Below, one piece after another: positions 1 through 8,899 of a stretch of 64,000 nucleotides of DNA. Numbering within the stretch: position 1 is the stretch's first letter; every line of letters begins with the position of its first letter. This DNA is from Sulfuritalea sp. (lineage in GTDB: Bacteria; Pseudomonadota; Gammaproteobacteria; Burkholderiales; Rhodocyclaceae): NCBI RefSeq assembly GCF_017302275.1, contig NZ_JAFLDR010000021.1, forward strand, positions 1-64,000. The letters run 5' to 3'. Made by a program: the position numbers and the translations under genes. Below the pieces are notes generated by a model. That model saw nothing but the letters and a program-made list of their open reading frames with translations, ran no database searches and had not been told where the DNA came from.

Positions 1-884
1 CAGAGCCTGCCGCGGCCGCCGCCGCACCGGCGCCAGCCCCGGTCGCCGCGCTGCCCACGCTGCGCATGGCAGACGCCTTGGTTGCGCTTCCGGAAACGAA
101 GCCGGAGCCGGTGCGCAAGCAGTCCGAGGTACCCGCCAGGCCTTCGCCGCCGGTGCTTCCCGCGGTCGCCACCGTGTCGCCAGCGACCGAAGGAAGTCCC
201 CGTGGGGCGCCGACTTCCAAGCCACCCATGGCCGAACCGACGCCACGGCCTGCCCCCGTCGTCGCGGCCAAGGCGGCGCCGCCGGCCGAGGTTTTCATCG
301 AAAAGCAGCTGCGCCAACCGAGCGCCGCGGAACGTGCGGAAACCACCTATCGACGGGGCCTCGCGGCAGCCCGCCAGGGACTGACGGAGGATGCGATCGG
401 AATCTATCGCGCGGCTCTCGCCGACCAGGCCGAACATGCCGCGGCGAGGCAGGCGCTGGCGGCGCTGCTGATCGAGGCGCGGCGTTACGACGAGGCGGAG
501 GAGGTGTTGCGCAAGGGGGGCGACATCGCATCGGCGCGCCTTTCCTCGGCGCTGGCGCTGGCCCGCCTGCAGGTCGAACGCAACCAGGCGGCGGCGGCCC
601 TGGAAACCCTGCAGAAACATGCGGCGGCGGGTGATCGCAGCGCGGAGTTCCAGGGTTTTGCCGCGGCGCTGCTGAATCGCGCCGGACGTTCCGCCGAAGC
701 CGTAACGCACTACCAAGCCGCCACCCGGCTGGCTCCCGGCGAAGGTCGTTGGTGGGCGGGGCTGGGGATCGCGCTCGATGCCGCAGGCAAGGGCGCCGAG
801 GCACGCGACGCCTACCAGAAGGCTCGCAGCCTGCCGGGGCTGCCGGCCGACCTGGCGCAGCATGTGGAGCAGCGCTTGCGCTGA
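1..884 (+). CDS. TPR protein, MshN-like (5' end missing)
   Basis: The reading frame is already open at the first bases of the window, so the start lies upstream. The visible N-terminal part is a Pro/Ala-rich, probably disordered linker. The last ~180 residues form tetratricopeptide-type helical repeats (for example AAALLNRAGRSAEAVTHYQA followed by GRWWAGLGIALDAAGKGAEA). A Pro-rich linker followed by TPRs that end in a W-W-G-L-G-I motif and a short VEQRL tail is typical of MSHA pilus biogenesis protein MshN and related GspB/TPR proteins of type II secretion or type IV pilus loci. No other msh or gsp gene is in the window, so the assignment rests on the C-terminal pattern only. It could equally be a generic TPR scaffold protein. 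Confidence 0.6.
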   Translation, partial: EPAAAAAAPAPAPVAALPTLRMADALVALPETKPEPVRKQSEVPARPSPPVLPAVATVSPATEGSPRGAPTSKPPMAEPTPRPAPVVAAKAAPPAEVFIEKQLRQPSAAERAETTYRRGLAAARQGLTEDAIGIYRAALADQAEHAAARQALAALLIEARRYDEAEEVLRKGGDIASARLSSALALARLQVERNQAAAALETLQKHAAAGDRSAEFQGFAAALLNRAGRSAEAVTHYQAATRLAPGEGRWWAGLGIALDAAGKGAEARDAYQKARSLPGLPADLAQHVEQRLR

Positions 885-919
885 GGGGGCAGGTGGCGGC
901 CGCTACGGGCTGCCGCCGC

Positions 920-1309
920 TCATTCGCCCTGCTGCTCCGCCGCGACTAGCTTGCTCTGCGCCCATGTTCGCAGGTGTGCCAACGGTCCGGTCAGGTTGGC
1001 CCAGGCATCCAGCATGGCGCGCCTGAGCTTTTCGCGCTGATTCTCGTCGGCGCGGACATAGTTCTGCAACTGTTCCTGGACCAGTTCCCGCGCCCGGTCC
1101 TCGGCGCGCATCTTCACCACGCGCAGCGCGTCGCGTGCCGTGTCGTCGCCGGAGAGCGAAAAGGGCAGGGTGATCAGGGTGGCCAGCCGCGCGACTTCGC
1201 GCAGGGTGTCGGCGCGCTCGATCAGGGAGACCTGGCCGTCGCAGCGCGTGGCGAAGCGACGCGCTTCCATGCGCAGCATGTTCCTGTCGACCGGATCGCG
1301 GAATGCCAT
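920..1309 (-). CDS. conserved hypothetical protein, 129 aa
   Basis: I do not recognise this family. The protein is soluble, rich in Arg, Glu and Leu, probably all-helical, and has no signal peptide or membrane segment. It starts with ATG 49 bp downstream of the comF stop on the same strand, so it may be co-transcribed with comF. An overlapping plus-strand frame also exists, but the minus-strand product has the more natural amino-acid composition (balanced charges, few Pro/Arg runs). Function unknown. Confidence 0.55.
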   Translation of the reverse strand: MAFRDPVDRNMLRMEARRFATRCDGQVSLIERADTLREVARLATLITLPFSLSGDDTARDALRVVKMRAEDRARELVQEQLQNYVRADENQREKLRRAMLDAWANLTGPLAHLRTWAQSKLVAAEQQGE

Positions 1310-1358
1310 GGGATGCCCCGGATTGGATATGCGCCGATTGTAACGTTGTTGCCGCCGC

Positions 1359-2069
1359 TCAGTCCTTCAGCGCCCGCGCCAGCACGCGATTCTCGACCCG
1401 GTTCGCGCCGTGCGCCTTCAGCGTGCGCGCCAGCTCGTCGAGCGTGGCACCGGTGGTCATGACATCGTCAACCACCAGTACGTTCATTCCGGCGAGGTCG
1501 ATGTCGCATTCGAAGGCGTGGCGGATGTTTTTCGCGCGCTCCTTCCAGGGCAGGCTGGCTTGCGGCGTGGTGTCGCGATGGCGGCGGACGTGGCGAATAT
1601 CCAGCGGAGCGCCGCAGGATCGCGCCAGCGGCCGGGCGAGTTCCAGCGCCTGGTTGAAGCCGCGCTCGGCCAGCCGCGGCGCCGCGAGCGGAACCGGCAG
1701 GATCAGGTCGGGGGCAGGCGAGGGCCGGAGCATGCGGGCGATTTCGCGCCCGAGAAAGTCGGCGCTGGCAAGACGGTGCGCGTACTTCAGCGACTGGACC
1801 AGGCGATCGAGCGGGAACTCGTAGCGGAATACGGCCCGAGTGGCATCGAAGTGCGGCGGGTGCCTGAGGCAGGCGCCGCAGGTTTGCGCACCCGGGGTCG
1901 GCAGCGCGCAGACGGGACAGCATTCGGGCGACAGGCGCGGCAGGGCCTCGGTACATGCGGCGCAGAGCAGGCTGTCGCCGGCGGCGGCGCGGCAAAGCAG
2001 GCAATTCTGCGGGATGACGGCGGCGAAGCCGTGGCGCAGGGCCTTGGCCACACGGGCTGCAATTGACAA
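1359..2069 (-). CDS. comF: ComF family protein (competence-associated phosphoribosyltransferase-like)
   Basis: The 236-residue product has the ComF layout. The N-terminus carries Cys pairs (CLLC, CAAC, CPVC, CGAC) expected to bind zinc. The C-terminal phosphoribosyltransferase-type domain has the PRPP-binding loop [13 protein letters not shown] near residue 200. In naturally transformable bacteria ComF takes part in handling incoming single-stranded DNA; in many others its role is not settled. The gene is divergent from bioB with 56 bp between starts. Positions 1755-1777 carry a copy of the dispersed 23-bp word found across this window, read here as RLASADF, a different frame from most other copies. 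Confidence 0.93.
   Translation of the reverse strand: MSIAARVAKALRHGFAAVIPQNCLLCRAAAGDSLLCAACTEALPRLSPECCPVCALPTPGAQTCGACLRHPPHFDATRAVFRYEFPLDRLVQSLKYAHRLASADFLGREIARMLRPSPAPDLILPVPLAAPRLAERGFNQALELARPLARSCGAPLDIRHVRRHRDTTPQASLPWKERAKNIRHAFECDIDLAGMNVLVVDDVMTTGATLDELARTLKAHGANRVENRVLARALKD
1755..1777 (+). repeat. dispersed 23-bp word, copy in comF
   Basis: The plus strand reads AAAGTCGGCGCTGGC, then AAG, then ACGGT. The reverse complement shares its first 22 bases with the two copies beside the chemoreceptor genes. comF reads the complementary strand in the frame giving RLASADF. Confidence 0.85.
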
Positions 2070-2125
2070 GCCGGGCTCCTTCCACCAAGATTCGCGCCTC
2101 CCCGCATTCTAGCGAGTCCCCTGCG

Positions 2126-3115
2126 ATGACTGCCACCGCCACTGCCCAACCTGCAGCCCAAGTCCACGCCACGACGCCGCTTCCGGCGCTGCGTTGGAGC
2201 ACTGATGCCCTGGTCGCCCTGTTCGAGCTGCCGTTCAACGACCTGCTGTTCCGCGCGCAGGAAGTGCACCGCGAGCACCACCAGCCCAATGCGGTCCAGT
2301 TGTCGACCCTGTTGTCGATCAAGACCGGCGGCTGTTCCGAGGACTGCGGCTATTGCTCGCAATCGGCGCACCACGGCGAGGCCGAGCGCGAGGCGCTGCT
2401 GGACGTTGACGCGGTGGTCAGCGCGGCCAAGGCTGCCAAGGACAAGGGCGCCACGCGCTTCTGCATGGGCGCGGCCTGGCGCGGTCCCAAAGACAAGGAC
2501 CTTGATCAGGTGGCGGGCATGATAGCCGCGGTCAAGGCGCTGGGCATGGAAACCTGCGTCACGCTGGGCATGCTCAAGCCCGGCCAGGCCGACAAGCTGA
2601 AGGCAGCCGGGCTCGACTATTACAACCACAACCTCGACACCGCGCCGGAGTTCTACGGTCAGGTGATCAGCACGCATAGCCAGCAGGATCGCTTCGATAC
2701 CCTGGATCAGGTGCGCGCCGCCGGCATCAATGTCTGCTGCGGCGGCATCGTCGGCATGGGCGAGACGCGCCGCGCGCGCGCCTCGCTGCTGGCGGAACTG
2801 GCCAACCTGGCGCCGCCGCCTGAATCGGTGCCGATCAACCAGTTGGTGCCGATGCCCGGCACGCCGCTGGAAAATGCGCCGCCGCTGGACCCCTTCGAAT
2901 TCGTGCGCACCATCGCCGTGGCGCGCATCATCATGCCGACTTCATTGGTGCGCCTCTCTGCCGGGCGCCAGGAGATGAGCGACGAACTGCAGGCCCTGTG
3001 CTTTCTCGCCGGCGCCAACTCGATCTTCTACGGCGACAAGCTGCTGACGGCCGACAATCCCGAAGCGGGGCGCGACGAGGCCTTGTTCAAGCGCCTGGGA
3101 CTGCACGCCGCCTGA
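2126..3115 (+). CDS. bioB: biotin synthase BioB
   Basis: This is the radical SAM enzyme that inserts sulfur into dethiobiotin to make biotin. The radical-SAM cluster ligands are visible as Cys70, Cys74 and Cys77 in [12 protein letters not shown]. Further family signatures are [13 protein letters not shown], which contains cysteines expected to bind the [2Fe-2S] cluster, and VRLSAGR near the C-terminus. The product is 329 residues, close to the usual 315-350. ATG 2126 is preferred over an in-frame ATG at 2063 because the 21 extra residues do not resemble BioB and would overlap the start of comF. bioC follows after 146 bp. No bioF, bioA or bioD is nearby. Confidence 0.97.
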   Translation: MTATATAQPAAQVHATTPLPALRWSTDALVALFELPFNDLLFRAQEVHREHHQPNAVQLSTLLSIKTGGCSEDCGYCSQSAHHGEAEREALLDVDAVVSAAKAAKDKGATRFCMGAAWRGPKDKDLDQVAGMIAAVKALGMETCVTLGMLKPGQADKLKAAGLDYYNHNLDTAPEFYGQVISTHSQQDRFDTLDQVRAAGINVCCGGIVGMGETRRARASLLAELANLAPPPESVPINQLVPMPGTPLENAPPLDPFEFVRTIAVARIIMPTSLVRLSAGRQEMSDELQALCFLAGANSIFYGDKLLTADNPEAGRDEALFKRLGLHAA

Positions 3116-3261
3116 GAATAAATCTACTGCGCGTGCCGGATCGGGGCTTGGGCGGTGCTCACTATCCTCATGCACGACAAAGTACATTCCGGTAGCTGCG
3201 CTCCGGCCGCACCCCGCTGCGGCCCGCTCGCTACGATTTCTTCACAGGCTCTGGCATCGTA

Positions 3262-4080
3262 ATGCGCGGCGACTTCTCCACGGCCGCCGCGACTTACCAC
3301 TCTGCGGCGGTCCTCGCCCGCGAAGTGGGCGCTCGCATGGCGCAGCGCCTCGACCTGGTAAAGATTGCTCCGCAGCGGGTTGCCGACATCGGCTGCGCCA
3401 CCGGCGACGGCATCCGCGAGCTGCAGCGGCGCTACCCCAAGGCGCAGCCGCTGGCGGTCGATTACGCCTTGCCCATGCTGCACGCCGTGCGCCGCGGCAC
3501 CCCGCGCCTGCAGCGCCTCATGGGGCGCGGCCCGCGGCTGCTGAATGCCGATGTGCGCGCCCTGCCGCTGGCAGCGGGCAGCGTCGGCCTGGTCTGGTCG
3601 AACCTGATGCTGCACTGGCTGGACGAGCCCCTGCCCGCCTTCCGCGAACTGCACCGTGTGCTGGAAGTCGGCGGCCTGCTGTGCTTCGCCACTCTGGGGC
3701 CGGATACGCTCAAGGAATTGCGCGAGGCGGCTGCAAGAGTCGGCGCTGGAGATACGGCGAAGCGCTTCCTCGACATGCATGACCTGGGCGACATGCTGGT
3801 CGGCGCCGGCTTTGGCGACCCGGTGATGGACATGGAAATGATCACCCTGACCTATCCCGGCCCGCGCGCCTTTCTCGCCGACCAGCGCCACCTCGGCGTG
3901 CGCGACGGATTGCTGGGTCGCCAGGGCTGGCGCGACTGGCGCCGCATCTTTGCCGCCTGGAGCCGCGATGCCGACGGGCGCTTGCCGGCGAGCTTCGAGA
4001 TCGTCTTCGGCCATGCCTGGAAACCCGAACCGCGGCAGATCGCCGATGGCCGTGCCGTGATCCGGTTCCAGTCGCGATGA
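3262..4080 (+). CDS. bioC: malonyl-ACP O-methyltransferase BioC
   Basis: This is an SAM-dependent methyltransferase of 272 residues. SAM-binding motif I is VADIGCATGDG (residues 40-50). The N-terminal AAATYHSAAVLAREVGARM is typical of BioC, which methylates malonyl-ACP to start pimelate synthesis for biotin. Its place downstream of bioB supports the assignment. The N-terminus is slightly short: many BioC proteins carry about ten more residues before the AAATY motif. The frame is open upstream of 3262, but no better start codon is seen. The gene contains a copy of the dispersed 23-bp word, encoding RVGAGDTA. Its stop overlaps the ATG of the next small gene. Confidence 0.9.
   Translation: MRGDFSTAAATYHSAAVLAREVGARMAQRLDLVKIAPQRVADIGCATGDGIRELQRRYPKAQPLAVDYALPMLHAVRRGTPRLQRLMGRGPRLLNADVRALPLAAGSVGLVWSNLMLHWLDEPLPAFRELHRVLEVGGLLCFATLGPDTLKELREAAARVGAGDTAKRFLDMHDLGDMLVGAGFGDPVMDMEMITLTYPGPRAFLADQRHLGVRDGLLGRQGWRDWRRIFAAWSRDADGRLPASFEIVFGHAWKPEPRQIADGRAVIRFQSR
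3736..3758 (+). repeat. dispersed 23-bp word, copy in bioC
   Basis: Reads AGAGTCGGCGCTGGA, then GAT, then ACGGC. It is preceded by CTGCA, a longer left flank shared with the copy at 43187 and nearly with the one at 24236 (TTGCA). Translated in frame as RVGAGDTA. Confidence 0.85.
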
Positions 4081-4229
4081 AGCGCGCCAGGCAAAGGCAC
4101 CTGAAGCCGCGCAACCCGGTGGCGATAGCCCCGCTGCTGAAAAAGGGCGGCGCACACCAGCGCAAGGACAAGCGCGCCAGCCGCGCGCGGCAGAAGTCCG
4201 CGTTGCGGCGGCACGACACCGAAGCCTGA
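4077..4229 (+). CDS. small basic protein, 50 aa
   Basis: A short gene coupled to bioC by an ATGA start/stop overlap. The 50-residue product is very basic, with about 18 Lys/Arg. It contains RNPVAIAPLLKKGGAHQRKD followed by an Arg/Lys-rich helix and ends HDTEA. Small proteins with an R-N-P-V-A...K-G-G-x-H core are widespread in proteobacteria as conserved hypotheticals; I know of no established function. The charge suggests nucleic-acid or ribosome binding, which is inference. Coding potential is supported by the overlap with bioC and a TGA stop after a clean basic sequence. Confidence 0.7.
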   Translation: MKRARQRHLKPRNPVAIAPLLKKGGAHQRKDKRASRARQKSALRRHDTEA

Positions 4230-4316
4230 GCTTCTTTCCTCCGGAATCCGACCGTCCCGTGCGGCCCGGCGATGGCGCTCGCGCCTTTGCGCCATTCACC
4301 TACGTGAAATCCACTA

Positions 4317-4351
4317 TTGCGCATTGTGAAGATACATTTTACAATGCGCAA
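4317..4351 (+). promoter_or_regulatory. perfect 11-bp inverted repeat overlapping a likely aceE promoter
   Basis: TTGCGCATTGT (4317-4327) is repeated exactly as its reverse complement ACAATGCGCAA (4341-4351), with 13 bp between. The same bases can serve as a sigma70 promoter: TTGCGC, 17 bp, TACAAT (4340-4345). A regulator bound to the dyad would cover the promoter, so it is probably a repressor site controlling the pyruvate dehydrogenase operon. The regulator gene is not in the window. The arrangement resembles PdhR control, but the sequence is not the enterobacterial PdhR box. Confidence 0.7.
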
Positions 4352-4513
4352 CATTCGCAGCCTGCCCGGGCATCAAACCGGACTATGCTGCGAAAGAAAA
4401 ACGTTGTGGATGCCGCTGTGCAGGCCGATCCCTGCGACGCATCCATGGCGTGACGAGCAGGACGTCGGCGGGACGATCTCCCGCTGGCGCTCACCAACAG
4501 ACGAGGAGATTTC
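4352..4513 (+). other. aceE 5' leader
   Basis: About 160 bp between the predicted promoter/operator and the aceE ATG. It ends with GAGGAG, a good ribosome binding site. A 22-codon frame (4385-4453) lies inside but has no convincing ribosome binding site. No riboswitch fold was recognised. Confidence 0.5.
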
Positions 4514-7189
4514 ATGTCAGCCGCGCCCCAGCTCGCGTCATCCGACGCCGACCCGCAGGAAACCCGTGAGTGGCTCGAAGCACTGCAGGCCATCATTGCG
4601 CACGAAGGCCCCGAGCGCGCGCATTTCATACTCGAGCAGCTGATCGCGCTGGGCCACCAGACGGGCATCAACATGCCCTACAGCGCCAATACCGAATACA
4701 TCAACACCATCCCCGTCGAACAGCAGCCGGTGGCGCCGGGCGACTACGACCTCGAGCACCGCATCCGCGCCTATGCACGCTGGAACGCGCTGGCCATGGT
4801 GCTGCGCGCCAACCGCGACGACTCGGGCCTCGGCGGCCACATCGCCAGCTACGCCTCGGCGGCCACGCTGTATGACATCGGCTACAACCATTTCTGGCAC
4901 GCGCCGTCCGAGAATCACGGCGGCGACCTGGTGTTCTCGCAGGGACATTCCGCGCCCGGCACTTATGCCCGCGCCTTCATGCTCGGGCGGCTTTCCGAAG
5001 AGCAGATGGACAACTTCCGCCGCGAAGTCGACGGCAAGGGCCTCTCCTCCTATCCGCATCCCTGGCTGATGCCCGACTTCTGGCAGTTCCCTACCGTGTC
5101 GATGGGCCTCGGGCCCCTGCAGGCGATCTACCAGGCGCGCTTCATGAAGTACATGCAGCACCGCGAGTTGATCCCCACCGACAACCGCAAGGTCTGGGCC
5201 TTCATGGGCGACGGCGAGATGGACGAACCAGAATCGATGGGCGCCATCGGCATGGCCGGGCGCGAGCGCCTGGACAACCTGGTCTTCGTCATCAACTGCA
5301 ACCTGCAGCGGCTCGACGGTCCGGTGCGCGGCAACGGCAAGATCATCCAGGAACTCGAATCCGATTTCCGCGGCGCCGGCTGGAACGTGATCAAGGTGAT
5401 CTGGGGTTCCTACTGGGATCCGCTACTGGCCCAGGACAAGACGGGCCTCTTGCAGAAGCGCATGATGGAATGCGTCGACGGCGACTACCAGACCTTCAAG
5501 GCGCGCGACGGAGCCTATGTGCGCAAGCATTTCTTCGGCAAGTATCCGGAACTGCTGAAGATGGTCGCCACCTGGTCCGACGACGACATCTGGCGCCTCA
5601 ACCGCGGCGGCCACGACCCGCACAAGGTGTATGCCGCCTACGCGGCCGCCGTGGCGCACAAGGGCCAGCCAACTGTCATTTTGGCGAAGACCATCAAGGG
5701 TTACGGCATGGGCGAAGCCGGCGAAGCGCAGAACATCACCCACCAGCAGAAGAAGATGGGCACGACTTCGATCAAGTCCTTCCGCGACCGCTTCAAGCTG
5801 CCGGTGAAGGACGAGGACCTCGAAAAGCTGCCTTACCTGAAGTTCCCCGAAGGCTCGCCGGAACTCAACTACATGCGCGAACGGCGCATGGCGCTGGGCG
5901 GCTACCTGCCCTCGCGCCGGCCGAAAGCCGAAGCCCTGCCGGTGCCGCCGCTGACCGCCTTCGACGCCCTGCTCAAGGCCGGCGGCGAGGGCCGTGAATT
6001 CTCGACGACGATGTCCTTCGTGCGCGGCCTCAACGTCATGTTGAAAGACAAGGTCATCGGCAAGCGCGTCGTGCCCATCGTGGTCGACGAATCGCGCACC
6101 TTCGGCATGGAAGGCCTGTTCCGCCAGATCGGCATCTGGAACCAGGACGGCCAGAACTACGTGCCGCAGGATGCCGACCAGATGATGTTCTACAAGGAAA
6201 CCAGGAACGGCCAGATCCTGCAGGAGGGCATCAACGAAGCCGGCGCCATGGCCGACTGGATCGCCGCCGGCACCAGCTATTCGACGCACGGCGTGCAGAT
6301 GATCCCGGTCTATGTCTGCTATTCGATGTTCGGCATGCAGCGCACCATGGACCTCGTCTGGGCCGCGGGCGACCAGCGCGCACGCGGTTTCCTGGTCGGC
6401 GGCACCGCCGGGCGCACCACGCTCAACGGTGAAGGCCTGCAGCACGAGGACGGCCATTCGCAGATCCTCGCCGGCGCCGTGCCCAACTGCATCTCCTACG
6501 ATCCGACCTTCGCCTACGAAGTCGCCGTGATTGTGCAGGACGGCCTGCGCCGCATGGTCACCGAGCAGGAGGACGTGTTCTATTACCTGACGGTTATGAA
6601 CGAGAACTACGAGCATCCGGCGATGCCGGAAGGCGCGGCGGAGGGCATCCTCAAGGGCATGTACCAGTTCCGCAAGGGCGCCGCCAGCAACGGCCCGCGC
6701 GTGCAGCTCCTGGGCTCTGGCACGATTTTCATGGAAGCCGTCGCCGCCGCCGCGCTGCTGAAGAAGGACTGGGGTGTCGAAGCCGACCTTTGGTCCTGCC
6801 CCAGCTTCAACGAACTGGCGCGCGAAGGCCAGGACTGCGCGCGCTGGAACCTGCTGCACCCGACCGGGAAGCAGCGCGTCTCCCACGTCGGCGCCTGCCT
6901 GGCCGAGACCCGCGGCCCGGTGATCGCCGCCACCGATTACGTGCGCGCCTTCGCCGAGCAGATCCGGCCCTTCGTGCCGCGCCCCTACACGGTGCTGGGC
7001 ACCGACGGCTTCGGCCGTTCCGACACGCGCGAAAAGCTGCGCCATTTCTTCGAGGTCGATCGCCACTGGATAACCCTGGCGGCGCTCACGGCGCTGGCCG
7101 AAGAGGGCGCGCTGAAGAAGGAGAAGCTCGCCGAGGCGATCAAGAAATACGGCCTCGATCCGAACAAGCCCAATCCGGTGAAGGTGTAA
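4514..7189 (+). CDS. aceE: pyruvate dehydrogenase E1 component, homodimeric type
   Basis: An 891-residue thiamine-diphosphate enzyme that decarboxylates pyruvate and acetylates the lipoyl groups of E2. The length and the sequence NRKVWAFMGDGEMDEPES are those of the homodimeric (E. coli-like) AceE, not the two-subunit E1 alpha/beta type. The ThDP motif starts at GDGE (residues 232-235) and ends near NCNLQRLDGPVRGN. It is the first gene of the operon aceE-aceF-bph-lpdA, with only 3 bp between its stop and the aceF ATG. Expression is probably controlled by the dyad at 4317-4351. Confidence 0.98.
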   Translation: MSAAPQLASSDADPQETREWLEALQAIIAHEGPERAHFILEQLIALGHQTGINMPYSANTEYINTIPVEQQPVAPGDYDLEHRIRAYARWNALAMVLRANRDDSGLGGHIASYASAATLYDIGYNHFWHAPSENHGGDLVFSQGHSAPGTYARAFMLGRLSEEQMDNFRREVDGKGLSSYPHPWLMPDFWQFPTVSMGLGPLQAIYQARFMKYMQHRELIPTDNRKVWAFMGDGEMDEPESMGAIGMAGRERLDNLVFVINCNLQRLDGPVRGNGKIIQELESDFRGAGWNVIKVIWGSYWDPLLAQDKTGLLQKRMMECVDGDYQTFKARDGAYVRKHFFGKYPELLKMVATWSDDDIWRLNRGGHDPHKVYAAYAAAVAHKGQPTVILAKTIKGYGMGEAGEAQNITHQQKKMGTTSIKSFRDRFKLPVKDEDLEKLPYLKFPEGSPELNYMRERRMALGGYLPSRRPKAEALPVPPLTAFDALLKAGGEGREFSTTMSFVRGLNVMLKDKVIGKRVVPIVVDESRTFGMEGLFRQIGIWNQDGQNYVPQDADQMMFYKETRNGQILQEGINEAGAMADWIAAGTSYSTHGVQMIPVYVCYSMFGMQRTMDLVWAAGDQRARGFLVGGTAGRTTLNGEGLQHEDGHSQILAGAVPNCISYDPTFAYEVAVIVQDGLRRMVTEQEDVFYYLTVMNENYEHPAMPEGAAEGILKGMYQFRKGAASNGPRVQLLGSGTIFMEAVAAAALLKKDWGVEADLWSCPSFNELAREGQDCARWNLLHPTGKQRVSHVGACLAETRGPVIAATDYVRAFAEQIRPFVPRPYTVLGTDGFGRSDTREKLRHFFEVDRHWITLAALTALAEEGALKKEKLAEAIKKYGLDPNKPNPVKV

Positions 7190-7192
7190 GCC

Positions 7193-8899
7193 ATGGCCAA
7201 CATAGTCGAAGTGAAAGTCCCGGACATCGGCGACTTCAAGGATGTGCCGGTGATCGAACTGCTGGTCAAGGTCGGCGACACCGTGAAAGCCGAGGATTCG
7301 CTGATCACCCTGGAGTCGGACAAGGCGACCATGGATGTGCCCTCGCCGGTTTCCGGCGTGGTGACCGAGTTGAAGCTGAAGGTCGGCGACAAGGTGGCGG
7401 AAGGCAGTCTGGTCGCACTGATCGACAGCGCCGCCGCGGGTCAGGCGGCCGCTCCCGCTGCGGCCCCGGCTGCGGCCGCGCCTGTAGCGCCGGCCCCGGC
7501 AAGTCCGGCGGCGCCGGCAAGCTCGGCGGCCTCGGTGGTCGAGGTTCGTGTCCCCGACATCGGCGACTTCAAGGACGTGCCGATCATCGGACTGCTGGTC
7601 AAGGTCGGCGATACGGTGAAGGCCGAGGATTCGCTGATGACCCTGGAGTCGGACAAGGCGACCATGGACATTCCCAGCCCGGTCTCCGGTGTCGTCAGCG
7701 AGCTCAAGGTGAAGGTCGGCGACAAGGTGGCCGAGGGCGTGCTGCTGGCACTGGTAAAGGTCAGCGCTGGCGCTACGGCGGTTGCGGCTCCCGTTGCCGC
7801 GGCGCCAGCGGTCGCGGCTGCAGTTACTGCGGCCGCAGCCGTCGCGGCCCCTGCGGCAGCGCCGGCAGCGAGCTCAGGCGCCGGGGCGGATTATCGTCCG
7901 GGCGATAACGAACTGATTTCCTCCCCGCCCCGCGTCACCATGCTGACGCCGGCCGACCGCCTGACCGGCAAGGCGGCCCATGCCAGCCCATCGGTGCGCC
8001 GCTTCGCCCGCGAGCTCGGCGTCGATGTGAGCAAGGTGGCGGGCAGCGGGCCGAAGGGCCGCATCCTGCAAAGCGACATCCAAGCCTACGTCAAGGGTAT
8101 GCTCAGCGCACCGCCGCCGGCAGCACCCGCGGCGGCGGCTTCCGGCGGGGGCCTTGATCTCCTGCCCTGGCCGAAGATCGACTTCAGTAAGTTCGGGCCG
8201 ATCGACGTCCAGCCGCTGTCGCGGATCAAGAAGATTTCCGGCGCCAACCTCTCGCGCAACTGGGTGATGATTCCCGCCGTCACCTACCACGAGGACGCCG
8301 ACATCACCGACCTCGAAGCCTTCCGCGTGCAGATCAACAAGGAAAACGAGAAGGCCGGCCCAGATGGTAAAACCAGCAAGCTGACCATGCTCGCCTTCCT
8401 GATCAAGGCTGTTGTCCGGGCGATGCAGAAGTATCCCGAGTTCAACTCGTCCATCGATGGCGACAATCTGGTGATGAAGAAGTACTTCAACATCGGCTTC
8501 GCCGCCGACACGCCCAACGGCCTGATGGTGCCGGTGATCAAGAACGCCGAGAGCAAGGGTGTCTTCGAGCTGGCGAAGGAAAGCGGCGACCTGGCCAAGC
8601 AGGCGCGCGAGGGCAAGTTGAAGCCTGCCGACATGCAGGGCGCCTGCTTCACCATTTCCAGCCTCGGCGGCATCGGCGGCACCTACTTCGCGCCCATCGT
8701 CAATGCGCCGGAAGTGGCGATCCTCGGCGTCAACAAGTCGGCGATGAAGCCGGTGTGGGACGGCAAGCAATTCGTGCCGCGCCTGACCCTGCCGCTGTCG
8801 CTGACCGCGGACCACCGCGTGATCGACGGCGCGCTGGCTACGCGCTTCAACGTCTATCTGGCGCAACTCTTGGCCGACATGCGGAGAAGCATGCTGTGA
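7193..8899 (+). CDS. aceF: dihydrolipoamide acetyltransferase (E2 of pyruvate dehydrogenase)
   Basis: A 568-residue protein with two N-terminal lipoyl domains (about 1-78 and 115-190), each with the lipoylation site ESDKATMD. The lipoyl lysines are K44 and K154. Ala/Pro-rich swinging linkers follow. The peripheral subunit-binding domain is at about 264-300 (ASPSVRRFARELGVDVSKVA), and the acyltransferase domain ends with the catalytic DHRVIDG (His about 541). E. coli AceF has three lipoyl domains; here the third copy is on Lpd. The linker after the second domain contains a diverged copy of the dispersed 23-bp word (KVSAGATA). Its stop overlaps the GTG start of bph (GTGA). Confidence 0.97.
   Translation: MANIVEVKVPDIGDFKDVPVIELLVKVGDTVKAEDSLITLESDKATMDVPSPVSGVVTELKLKVGDKVAEGSLVALIDSAAAGQAAAPAAAPAAAAPVAPAPASPAAPASSAASVVEVRVPDIGDFKDVPIIGLLVKVGDTVKAEDSLMTLESDKATMDIPSPVSGVVSELKVKVGDKVAEGVLLALVKVSAGATAVAAPVAAAPAVAAAVTAAAAVAAPAAAPAASSGAGADYRPGDNELISSPPRVTMLTPADRLTGKAAHASPSVRRFARELGVDVSKVAGSGPKGRILQSDIQAYVKGMLSAPPPAAPAAAASGGGLDLLPWPKIDFSKFGPIDVQPLSRIKKISGANLSRNWVMIPAVTYHEDADITDLEAFRVQINKENEKAGPDGKTSKLTMLAFLIKAVVRAMQKYPEFNSSIDGDNLVMKKYFNIGFAADTPNGLMVPVIKNAESKGVFELAKESGDLAKQAREGKLKPADMQGACFTISSLGGIGGTYFAPIVNAPEVAILGVNKSAMKPVWDGKQFVPRLTLPLSLTADHRVIDGALATRFNVYLAQLLADMRRSML
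7758..7779 (+). repeat. dispersed 23-bp word, diverged copy in aceF
   Basis: Reads AGGTCAGCGCTGGC, then GCT, then ACGGC. It differs from the consensus mainly by one base (GTCAGCGC for GTCGGCGC). It lies at the end of the second lipoyl domain and is read as KVSAGATA. Confidence 0.7.

Noticed and set aside
207-218. GCGCCGACTTCC near the window start
   Set aside because: Matches only the right half of the dispersed word; not counted.
3116-3261. Possible gene remnant between bioB and bioC
   Set aside because: The 146 bp have no recognisable protein similarity or repeat structure.
3799-3812. GTCGGCGCCGGC in bioC, a partial match to the dispersed word
   Set aside because: The ACGGC block and the left flank are missing; explained by the coding of VGAGFG in a methyltransferase.
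4385-4453. 22-codon frame in the aceE leader (possible leader peptide)
   Set aside because: No ribosome binding site and no run of regulatory codons. Mentioned only in the leader entry.
5423-7066. 547-residue open frame opposite aceE
   Set aside because: Composition is biased toward His, Arg and Val, and aceE is certain on the other strand.
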